A stretch of 16,176 bases of DNA, taken from NCBI GenBank assembly GCA_948616425.1, contig CAPGBJ010000061.1, positions 1-16,176 on the forward strand, given 5' to 3'. Source of the stretch: an uncultured Oscillospiraceae bacterium (GTDB lineage Bacteria > Bacillota > Clostridia > Oscillospirales > Oscillospiraceae). The translations under genes and the position numbers were made by a program. The notes under the pieces are model-generated. The model saw nothing but the letters and a program-made list of their open reading frames with translations, was not told the origin of the DNA and made no database searches. This document shows positions 1 to 6,067 of this stretch, piece after piece. Numbering within the stretch: position 1 is the stretch's first letter; each line of letters opens with the position of its first letter.

Positions 1-494
1 AGCCAAGCGAGAGGTCTCATCGGAAGGTTGTTGGAACGGCGGTTATGCACAGCGAGTTGCTTCTGAAAGTCAGGCAGAGAGAAGAAAGAGTGGAGAGAAT
101 AAAAGCGTTTCTGGTCTTCCCTGTGGCTGCGCTCTACCTTGCCATTATGTCTGGGCGTGTAAGGACGGATCAGCTTATGCTGGACGCCCAGCTCAGCGGC
201 GGTTTTCTCAAAAAGGGTTGGGATGTCTCGTTTGCTGTTGGAAAAACGGTTAGTAAATTCAAAACCGTTGTCAGTCTGGACATATTCCACATGGATCCCC
301 TTACGGGCATACCACTTCACTAGCCGTTTCAGGAAGTCAAGGGACTCCACGTTCCCATCCCATCCAGCCCGCCAGAAGTAGATATAAGGCTGGCTCTTGT
401 TGTACTTCCGGCTGGCTCGGCTGACGCCATATTTCTCCACGTATTTCATTAGAGATTGCCTGTATGCCATGTTCTGTGTTATACTCTTGCTCAT
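1..494 (-). pseudogene. IS481-like transposase remnant with internal deletion, partial at left edge
   Basis: Reading the minus strand from the ATG at 494 gives an open frame that runs off the left edge (164 codons visible). The N-terminus (MSKSITQNMAYRQSLMKYVE) and the following SRKYNKSQPYIYFW match the helix-turn-helix region I recall from clostridial IS481/rve-type transposases. At about residue 55, after WDGNVESL, the frame passes directly to DFLKRLVKWYARKGIHVEY, VQTDNGFEF and RPYTPRHNGKVERSHRE. The last two carry the second Asp and the Glu of the DDE triad. Relatives have roughly 100 or more residues at that junction, including the first catalytic Asp and its strand, and those are absent here without breaking the frame. 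The protein should therefore be catalytically dead. The right IS boundary is not resolved. Family assignment is from recalled sequence similarity. Confidence 0.72.
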
Positions 495-495
495 G

Positions 496-564
496 AAGGA
501 TGTGGCCCCCTCTCGGTCAGTTGCTGTGTGACAACGCAACTTTAACCGATGTGGCCTCATCCTT
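496..564. repeat. Long imperfect inverted repeat in the transposase 5' leader
   Basis: Outer arms AAGGATG (496-502) and CATCCTT (558-564) pair. The match continues imperfectly through GGCC and CGGT (514-517) with ACCG (545-548), and then GTTGC (520-524) with GCAAC (536-540). On the minus strand the hairpin ends one base before the transposase ATG and contains the likely ribosome binding site (GAGAGGGG). It could be an IS end structure or a hairpin that limits transposase translation. Confidence 0.55.
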
Positions 565-610
565 CTACTCTTTTCTTCCTCTACTGTCCAACATGTATTG
601 CACTCCTACA

Positions 611-639
611 ATTATACGCTCCTCTTGTTTTTCTTTTAA
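611..639 (-). promoter_or_regulatory. Candidate promoter of the transposase remnant
   Basis: On the minus strand a perfect TATAAT (611-616) lies 17 bases downstream of TTAAAA (634-639, 4 of 6 matches to TTGACA). It would transcribe through the 496-564 hairpin into the transposase frame. It lies back to back with the ilv promoter. Confidence 0.4.
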
Positions 640-654
640 AATTGAAAAAAAGAA

Positions 655-683
655 TTGACAAATAGAGTCTGATGAGGTAAGAT
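655..683 (+). promoter_or_regulatory. Sigma-A-type promoter of the ilv operon
   Basis: A perfect -35 TTGACA (655-660), 17-base spacer and -10 TAAGAT (678-683) sit in an AT-rich stretch. The start point would be near 690, immediately upstream of the T-box leader. No other good promoter is seen before the operon. Confidence 0.78.
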
Positions 684-689
684 AATGAG

Positions 690-955
690 CAATCATTTTA
701 TAAAAAGCGATGATCGGGATAGTAAGCCTGTCTGGATGCGGAGAGAGGGCGCGGCTGGTGTAAGCGCCTGTGAAGGACCTTTCGCTGAACCTCACCCGTG
801 AGCAGTCCAACTGAACTGGCGGAAGGCCGCAGTAGGTCGGAACGGTTTCCCGCCGTTATAGGGCAACGAGCGCATGGCACAGGCCATGAATTTAGGTGGT
901 ACCACGGAGCGTCGGCTTCGTCCTATCTTTCAAAAGATGGGACGGGGCTTTTTTC
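690..955 (+). promoter_or_regulatory. T-box riboswitch, leucine specifier (CUC), upstream of the ilv operon
   Basis: This untranslated leader has the T-box parts in order. Stem I starts with CGGG (715-718), which pairs with CCCG (795-798). The specifier loop has AGTA (721-724) facing GAAC (787-790), and AGC (725-727) pairs with GCT (784-786). The triplet after GAAC is CTC (791-793) followed by A, which places a leucine codon in the specifier position. The T-box itself is AGGTGGTACCACGG (894-907). Its TGGT bulge would pair with an ACCA tRNA end, consistent with the A discriminator of tRNA-Leu. An alternative terminator follows. By the known mechanism, uncharged tRNA-Leu stabilises the antiterminator and turns on the operon when leucine is scarce. 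The specifier was assigned by eye. Confidence 0.9.
919..955 (+). terminator. Regulated intrinsic terminator of the T-box leader
   Basis: CGTCCTATCTT (919-929) pairs fully, with one G-U pair, with AAGATGGGACG (934-944) around a TCAA loop. The T-rich tract at 949-959 follows. The 5' arm begins with CGTCC, which in the antiterminator state would pair with the T-box, so the two folds are mutually exclusive. Confidence 0.85.
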
Positions 956-991
956 TTTTCCCATTACATATCCCAATGGAGGTGACGTTTT

Positions 992-2620
992 ATGAATGGA
1001 GCGCAGGCTCTGATTGAGAGCTTAAAGCGGGAGGGGGTGACCCACATATTCGGTTACGCCGGGGCCACCATCTGCCCGGCAGTGGACGCCCTGAAGGACA
1101 CCCCCGAGATCGGCTACACTCTGGTACGGACCGAGCAGAACGCGGGGCACATGGCCTCGGGCTATGCCCGAGTCAGCGGCAAGGTGGGGGTGTGCATGGT
1201 GACCTCCGGCCCGGGGGCCACCAACCTGATTACCGGCATTGCCACCGCCTACATGGACTCCATCCCGATGGTGGCCATCACCGGCCAGGTACCCAGCCAT
1301 CTTCTCGGCCGGGACATCTTCCAAGAGGTGGATATCACCGGCGCAGTGGCCCCCTTTTCCAAGCACAGCTACCTGGTGAAGGACCCCAATCAGATCCCCC
1401 GAGTGGTCCGAGAGGCCTTTCACATCGCCTCCACCGGCCGGCCCGGCCCAGTTTTGATTGACATCCCCATTGACGTGCAGGAACAGACCCTGAAGGGATT
1501 CGACTGGCCGGAGACGGTGAACATCCGGGGCTACAAGCCCAGCGTAAAGGGCAATGACCTGCAGATCAAGCGGGTGGCCGAGGCCATCGGCAGGTCGAAG
1601 CAGCCCCTTATCTGCGCCGGCGGCGGCGTGTGGCTGGCCGACGCCCAGGCCGAGCTGCTGGAGCTGGCCGAGGGGGCGGGCATTCCGGTGGTGAAGACCA
1701 TGATGGGCATTTCCCTTATGCCCACCAGCCACCCCCTGAACATGGGGATGATTGGGGCCCACGGCAACCACTGCGCCAACAAGGCGCTGGCCAAGTCTGA
1801 CCTGCTCATCATGGTGGGCACCCGGGCGGCCGACCGGGCCATTATCCAGCCCGATGAGATTCAGCGGCGGATGGCCACCATCCACATCGACGTGGACCCG
1901 GCTGAGATCGGCAAGAACATGCAGGCTGCCGTCCCACTGGTGGGGAACGTGAAGGTGATCCTCCGTCAAATTCTGGATCTGGGGGTTCAGGCCCCCGACT
2001 GTACCGAGTGGCGGGCTCGGCTGGCCGACTTCCGCAAGGCTGAGCTGAGCCGTACATTCCCAAGCCGCCCCGGGTACGTCTTCCCGGGCACCGTGATGCG
2101 CAAGCTGGGGGACAGGCTGGCCGACAACGCGGTGGTCTGTGTGGATGTGGGCCAGAACCAGATTTTTACCTGTAAGTATTTGCCCCAGAAGCACGGCCGT
2201 CTCCTGACCAGCGGCGGCCTGGGCACCATGGGCTACGCCCTGCCCGCCGGAGTGGGAGTGAAGGTGGCCCAGCCAGACCGGCAGACGGTGGTAATCTGCG
2301 GCGACGGCTCCTTCCAGATGGCCATGAACGAGCTGGCCGCCGTCAAATTTGCCGGCATGGACCTGAAAATTGTCCTGTTCCGAAATAACACCCTGGGGCT
2401 GGTCCACCAGATCCAGAGCCGCGCCCCCTACCACGGCCCCTTTGGCGTGGACCTGGACGGTTCCCCCGACTTTGAGACCATTGCCGCCGCCTACGGCATC
2501 CCCTGTGTCACCGTCAGCGAGGAGGCGGAGCTGGAGGGCTCCATGGACCGTTTCCTGTCTGAGGCGGGCCCCTGTCTGATGATCTGTCAGGTCCACCCCG
2601 ACGTAGCCACCACCGATTAA
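992..2620 (+). CDS. ilvB: Acetolactate synthase large subunit, divergent (first copy)
   Basis: This is a 542-residue thiamin diphosphate enzyme of the acetohydroxyacid synthase family, predicted to condense pyruvate with pyruvate or 2-ketobutyrate in the cytosol. The catalytic Glu is E48 in TEQNAGHMASGYAR. The cofactor motif runs from GDG (437-439) to NN (465-466), and GPGATNLITGIA (73-84) is well kept. The ATG follows GGAGGTGA (978-985) at six bases, directly after the T-box. The copy is unusual in three ways. The loop after NN reads LGLVHQIQ, with Ile474 where the second copy and E. coli AHAS II have Trp. The N-terminal motif reads GYAGATICPA instead of GYPGG. The protein also stops after the last strand (MICQVHPDV), without the usual PMVxxG tail. 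It is 25 residues shorter than the second copy. ilvN follows after 12 bases, which supports a true AHAS, though a related ThDP ligase activity cannot be excluded. Confidence 0.85.
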   Translation: MNGAQALIESLKREGVTHIFGYAGATICPAVDALKDTPEIGYTLVRTEQNAGHMASGYARVSGKVGVCMVTSGPGATNLITGIATAYMDSIPMVAITGQVPSHLLGRDIFQEVDITGAVAPFSKHSYLVKDPNQIPRVVREAFHIASTGRPGPVLIDIPIDVQEQTLKGFDWPETVNIRGYKPSVKGNDLQIKRVAEAIGRSKQPLICAGGGVWLADAQAELLELAEGAGIPVVKTMMGISLMPTSHPLNMGMIGAHGNHCANKALAKSDLLIMVGTRAADRAIIQPDEIQRRMATIHIDVDPAEIGKNMQAAVPLVGNVKVILRQILDLGVQAPDCTEWRARLADFRKAELSRTFPSRPGYVFPGTVMRKLGDRLADNAVVCVDVGQNQIFTCKYLPQKHGRLLTSGGLGTMGYALPAGVGVKVAQPDRQTVVICGDGSFQMAMNELAAVKFAGMDLKIVLFRNNTLGLVHQIQSRAPYHGPFGVDLDGSPDFETIAAAYGIPCVTVSEEAELEGSMDRFLSEAGPCLMICQVHPDVATTD

Positions 2621-2632
2621 AGGAGGGAGAAT

Positions 2633-3118
2633 ATGAAACAGACCATTTCTGTCCTGGTAGAGAACCAGGCCGGCGTACTCAACCGCATCACCGGGCTGTT
2701 CTCCCGCCGGGCGTTTAACATCGACTCTCTGGCTGTGGGCGTCACCGATGACCCCACCATCTCCCGCATCACCATCATCGTTGACAGCGGCAACAGCGTG
2801 GTGGAGCAGGTGGAAAAGCAGCTGAACAAGCTGATTGAGGTCATCAAGGTGCGCACCATCCCCGAGGATAAGATGATCGGTCGGGAACTGGCGCTGCTGA
2901 AGGTCAACGCCACCAATAAGACCCGGCAGGATATTATGACCATCTGCGATATTATGGGGGCCAAGGTGTCTGACATCTCCCCCAACTCCATGACCTTGGA
3001 ATTGTCCGACACCCCCGACCGTATCGACACCTTCGAGGCTATGCTTCGGCCCTTCTCCATTTTGGAAGTGGTCCGCACCGGTGTAATCGCCCTGCAAAAG
3101 GGCGGGGGGAAGATTTAG
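2633..3118 (+). CDS. ilvN: Acetolactate synthase small (regulatory) subunit, first copy
   Basis: This 161-residue protein has the usual length of IlvH/IlvN. An N-terminal ACT domain (about 1-75; ISVLVENQAGVLNRITGLFS, then NIDSL) is followed by the ALS_ss_C domain (about 80-158). N11, G14 and N29 fall at the same positions as the valine-binding residues I recall for E. coli IlvH, so feedback inhibition by valine is plausible. The ATG follows AAGGAGGG (2620-2627) at five bases, and the gene starts 12 bases after ilvB, so translation is probably coupled. Its role is to activate the large subunit and make it sensitive to valine. The natural partner is the divergent upstream IlvB. Confidence 0.92.
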   Translation: MKQTISVLVENQAGVLNRITGLFSRRAFNIDSLAVGVTDDPTISRITIIVDSGNSVVEQVEKQLNKLIEVIKVRTIPEDKMIGRELALLKVNATNKTRQDIMTICDIMGAKVSDISPNSMTLELSDTPDRIDTFEAMLRPFSILEVVRTGVIALQKGGGKI

Positions 3119-3121
3119 CCT

Positions 3122-3481
3122 TTGAGCGAGATTATGAGACGATGGTGGAAAAAGTCCCGGAAAATTGTAGTGGATGAGACAGTCTACCGCTATTCCCTGC
3201 TGGACTGCCCAGAGTATCGGACGCTGCGGATCTACCGGGAGTACGAGAAACAGCCGATGATCTGTCTGCGGCAGAGCTGGACAGAGGCCTGGGGGATCGA
3301 TCTGTTTCGGCCCAAAATGGTGGCCTACATCATCGGCTGGCATGAGGGCAGCGGGCGCGGCCCACAGAACATCCCCTCTCTGCAAGAGGAATCGACCCTG
3401 TTCCAGGGGCTGATGGATATCTGCTTCTCCCCGGAGGAGGCGGAACAGCGGGCGTGGTTTTTGGAGCGGATCAGAAGTTGA
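3122..3481 (+). CDS. Small protein of unknown function inside the ilv operon
   Basis: I do not recognise this family. The frame gives 119 residues from a TTG at 3122, or 115 from the ATG at 3134. The TTG has GGGGGAAG about 11 bases upstream, while the ATG has only a weak GAGCGAG, so the start is uncertain. The protein is basic at the N-terminus (MRRWWKKSRKIVVDETVYRY) and rich in aromatic residues. A W-G-x-D-x-(F/Y)-x-P segment (EAWGIDLFRPKMVAYIIGWH) lies near the middle, and there is no signal peptide or clear membrane segment. It follows the first ilvN after three bases, and about 105 bases separate it from the second ilvB. Tight spacing and matching base composition argue for a real gene. 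Nothing in the sequence indicates a catalytic function. Confidence 0.65.
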   Translation: MSEIMRRWWKKSRKIVVDETVYRYSLLDCPEYRTLRIYREYEKQPMICLRQSWTEAWGIDLFRPKMVAYIIGWHEGSGRGPQNIPSLQEESTLFQGLMDICFSPEEAEQRAWFLERIRS

Positions 3482-3521
3482 GGGGCTGCCAGTAAGAAAG
3501 ACCTTTCGCTTGGCGCCCATA

Positions 3522-3559
3522 AGCCTCCTTGGGCAAAGGAGGCTGTCCCTATGAGGGAC
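3522..3559 (+). repeat. Two tandem hairpins between the small gene and the second ilvB
   Basis: AGCCTCCTT (3522-3530) pairs with AAGGAGGCT (3536-3544), and GTCCCT (3545-3550) pairs with AGGGAC (3554-3559). Neither is followed by a T tract, so termination is unlikely. They may be an mRNA processing or stability element, or a copy of a dispersed repeat. They lie just before the ribosome binding site of the second ilvB. Confidence 0.6.
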
Positions 3560-3587
3560 GAAAGAATTACCGAAAAGAGGCGAATTT

Positions 3588-5291
3588 ATGAAAATCAGAG
3601 CGACCGAGGCCATTATGGAGTGCCTGCTGGAGCAGGAGGTGGACACCGTCTTCGGTTATCCTGGCGGGACCATTCTGAACCTCTATGACGAGCTGTACAA
3701 CTACAAGGACAAAATACACCACGTATTGACAGCCCATGAGCAGGGGGCCTCCCACGCCGCGGATGGCTACGCCCGGTCCACCGGCAAGGTGGGGGTGTGC
3801 TTTGCCACCAGCGGCCCGGGAGCCACCAATTTAACCACCGGTATTGCCACCGCCTACATGGATTCCTCCCCAGTGGTCTTTATCACCTGCAACGTCACAG
3901 AACCTCTGCTGGGCAAGGATGCCTTTCAGGAGGTGGATATTACCGGCATCGCCATGCCCATCACCAAGGCCACCTACCTGGTCCGGGACCCCCAGACCAT
4001 CCCTGACGTGATGCGCCAGGCCTTTGCCGTGGCGGCCACCGGCCGGCCCGGGCCGGTGGTCATCGACTTTTTGAAAAACGTGACCTTCCCCAGTGTGGAG
4101 ATCGACTACGAGTTTGTCCCCTGGACGGAGAACCGGAAGTGCGGCAGCTTGAAATCTCTGGCGGACAGCCACGACCTGAAGGCCCCTGAGCCTAACATCG
4201 GGGACATCGACACGCTGGTGGACATGATCGCCCAGGCGGAGAAGCCCCTGCTCATCTGCGGCGGCGGCGTGGTCCGGGGGCGGGCCCACAGGGAGTTTCA
4301 AACGTTCGCCGAGAAGCTGGACGCCCCAGTGGCTATCACCGTCATGGGCGGGGGCGGTTTCCCTGGCGGGCACTCCCTCACTACCGGCATGATCGGAATG
4401 CACGGCTCCCAGGCCAGCAATGTGGCCTGCAATGAGTGTGACCTTCTGATTGCCGTGGGCTGCCGCTTCTCTGACCGGGTGGCCCTCCAGCCCGATACCT
4501 TCGCCAGTCAGGCCAAGATCGTCCACATCGACATCGACCGGTCGGAGATTGACAAGAACGTCCTCACCGACCACCACATTATCGGCTCGGCCAAGCGGGT
4601 GCTGGCCCTCTTAAACCAGCGCCTGCCCCAGTACAGTCACCCGGAGTGGAAGGCACATATACTCCCCCTGCGGGCCCCCTCCGTCCCCCGGCAGAGTGAG
4701 ACCCTCACCCCAAAACAGGTGCTGGAGACCATACGCCGCCTGGCCCCCCAAGACTCCATCGTGGCCACCGACGTGGGCCAGCATCAGATGTGGTCCATCC
4801 AGCACTTCCACTTCGACTACCCCGGGCAGCTGCTCACCTCCGGCGGCTTTGGCACCATGGGCTTCGGCCTGGGGGCGGCCATCGGGGCCAAGGCGGGCAA
4901 CCCGGACAAGGTGGTGATCCACACCACGGGCGACGGCTGCTTCCGCATGAACTGCCACGAGCTGGCCACCGTGGAGCACTACCATCTGCCCATCATCACG
5001 GTGGTGTTCAACAACGGCACCCTGGGCATGGTCCGCCAGTGGCAGAATCTCATCTACCACAAGCGGTTCTCCGAAACTACCCTGGACCGGGGCCCTGATT
5101 TCGTCAAGTTGGCCGAGGCATACGGGCTCAAGGGTTTTCGTGCCACTACCATGGCGGAGATGGAGACGGCCTTCGCCGCCGCCCTGGAGGCGGACCGGGG
5201 CTGCGTCATCGACTGTGTGCTGGATATGGACGAGATGGTCCGGCCTATGGTGGCCGGCGGCGCCCACATCACCGACTTTTTGCTGAAATAA
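3588..5291 (+). CDS. ilvB: Acetolactate synthase large subunit, canonical (second copy)
   Basis: This 567-residue protein has the usual length and motifs of biosynthetic AHAS, the first shared step of valine, leucine and isoleucine synthesis. It has FGYPGG (22-27), catalytic E51 in AHEQGASHAADGYAR, GPGATNLTTGIATAYMDSSP (77-95), the middle GGGVVRGRA region, and a GDG (448-450) to NN (475-476) ThDP motif. LGMVRQWQ carries Trp485, the residue matching Trp464 of E. coli AHAS II, which favours 2-ketobutyrate. The C-terminal tail MVRPMVAGGAH is present. The ATG follows AAGAGG (3575-3580) at seven bases. It belongs to the T-box operon and is followed by its own small subunit. It is expected to be the main isoleucine-capable enzyme. 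Confidence 0.95.
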   Translation: MKIRATEAIMECLLEQEVDTVFGYPGGTILNLYDELYNYKDKIHHVLTAHEQGASHAADGYARSTGKVGVCFATSGPGATNLTTGIATAYMDSSPVVFITCNVTEPLLGKDAFQEVDITGIAMPITKATYLVRDPQTIPDVMRQAFAVAATGRPGPVVIDFLKNVTFPSVEIDYEFVPWTENRKCGSLKSLADSHDLKAPEPNIGDIDTLVDMIAQAEKPLLICGGGVVRGRAHREFQTFAEKLDAPVAITVMGGGGFPGGHSLTTGMIGMHGSQASNVACNECDLLIAVGCRFSDRVALQPDTFASQAKIVHIDIDRSEIDKNVLTDHHIIGSAKRVLALLNQRLPQYSHPEWKAHILPLRAPSVPRQSETLTPKQVLETIRRLAPQDSIVATDVGQHQMWSIQHFHFDYPGQLLTSGGFGTMGFGLGAAIGAKAGNPDKVVIHTTGDGCFRMNCHELATVEHYHLPIITVVFNNGTLGMVRQWQNLIYHKRFSETTLDRGPDFVKLAEAYGLKGFRATTMAEMETAFAAALEADRGCVIDCVLDMDEMVRPMVAGGAHITDFLLK

Positions 5292-5304
5292 GGGGGTGGA
5301 CAGA

Positions 5305-5871
5305 ATGAAACGTGAATTTGATGCCCAGAAAAAGGAGTACACTCTGTCTATTCTGGTCCAGGATATCCCCGGGGTGCTGAGCCAGGTGGCCCGGCTGTTT
5401 TCCCGGAAGGGGTACAACATCGAGTCCATCGTCTCCGGTGAGACCGACAGGCCCCACGTCACCCGGATCACCATTGTCCTGCTGGCCGACGAATTAATGA
5501 TCAACCAGATCGCCGACCAGTGCCGCAAGCTGATCCCTGTTCTGGCGGTTAAGATCCTGGACGAGGGCACCTCCATCCAGCGGGAGTTCTCCCTTATCAA
5601 GGTCCGGGCCGCTGACCGCAATGCCCGGGACGAGGTGATCCAGATGGCCAACATCTTCCGGGCCAACATCATTGATGTGAGCCGGGAGACCCTCACCGTC
5701 GCCATCTTCGGAGACAAGGAGAAGACGGCCGCCCTCACCGGTCTGCTGGCCGACTTCGGCATTCTGGAGATCGCGAAGACGGGTACCATCGCCATCGAGA
5801 GAGGGCGCAGCACCATCTATGACGACAACAAACTCAAGGAGGAATACAATTACGGCAAAAATGTGCTGTGA
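5305..5871 (+). CDS. ilvN: Acetolactate synthase small (regulatory) subunit, second copy
   Basis: This protein has 188 residues from the ATG at 5305. The upstream GTG at 5296 is part of the ribosome binding site (AAGGGGGTG, 5290-5298) and is unlikely to be the start. The ACT domain (about 11-85) contains LSILVQDIPGVLSQVARLFS and YNIESIVSG, and the ALS_ss_C domain follows to about 170. At the valine-binding site it has G23 and N38 but Asp20 where the first copy has Asn11, so feedback control may differ. The C-terminal 15 or so residues (after IYDDN) extend beyond the family's usual end. They are encoded by DNA that resembles an old ilvC ribosome binding site and start, so they may be an accidental extension. 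The gene begins 13 bases after the second ilvB. Confidence 0.92.
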   Translation: MKREFDAQKKEYTLSILVQDIPGVLSQVARLFSRKGYNIESIVSGETDRPHVTRITIVLLADELMINQIADQCRKLIPVLAVKILDEGTSIQREFSLIKVRAADRNARDEVIQMANIFRANIIDVSRETLTVAIFGDKEKTAALTGLLADFGILEIAKTGTIAIERGRSTIYDDNKLKEEYNYGKNVL

Positions 5872-5877
5872 GCGGGC
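5837..5877 (+). other. Decayed copy of an ilvC ribosome binding site and start
   Basis: AAGGAGGAAT is followed at 5852 by ACG GCA AAA ATG TGC TGT GAG CGG (TAKMCCER), compared with ATG GCA AAA ATG TAC TAT GAA AAG (MAKMYYEK) at the real ilvC start. 20 of 26 bases match (5851-5876 against 6067-6092). Most differences are A to G or T to C. It overlaps the end of ilvN in another frame. Confidence 0.55.
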
Positions 5878-6002
5878 GGGCAAAACCACAAGGTGACCGC
5901 TGCCCCGTCATTTTCCTCAGCAGGCGGCGACAGAAGCGCCCCTGATTTGTACAAGAATATTCTTTAATTGTATCAAAGTTATCATTCTTTTTTGCGGCGC
6001 TG

Positions 6003-6011
6003 TGATATGAT
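6003..6011 (+). promoter_or_regulatory. Candidate internal promoter for ilvC (extended -10)
   Basis: TGATATGAT fits an extended -10 (TGnTATnnT) in a distinctly AT-rich 130-base stretch upstream of ilvC. No convincing -35 is found at 16-18 bases. If active, it would let ilvC be transcribed apart from the T-box. The 196-base gap holds nothing else I can assign. Confidence 0.3.
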
Positions 6012-6067
6012 AAAAAATCATGGCTCGACAACTTTAGTTTTACCTATTTTGATAAGGAGTGTTTACT

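Noticed and set aside
45..323. Plus-strand open frame of 92 codons at the left edge
   Set aside because: It is antisense to the transposase remnant, which has recognisable transposase motifs.
776..786. The 11-base word GACCTTTCGCT shared by the T-box leader and 3500-3510, suggesting a second T-box before the second ilvB
   Set aside because: Repeats of 11 bases are expected by chance in 16 kb, and 3482-3587 has no T-box motif, specifier loop or terminator.
1022..3646. Minus-strand open frame of 874 codons across the first ilvB, ilvN and the small gene
   Set aside because: It is antisense to three well-supported genes, its translation is rich in Gly, His, Gln, Val and Leu and matches no family, and it results from the G/C-biased third positions of the real genes.
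4611..5816. Minus-strand open frame of 401 codons over the second ilvB and ilvN
   Set aside because: It is antisense to canonical AHAS genes and its composition is typical of a mirror frame.
5861..5896. Short frame MCCERAGKTTR as a possible leader peptide before ilvC
   Set aside because: It contains no branched-chain codons and no attenuator follows. It is better explained as the decayed ilvC start.
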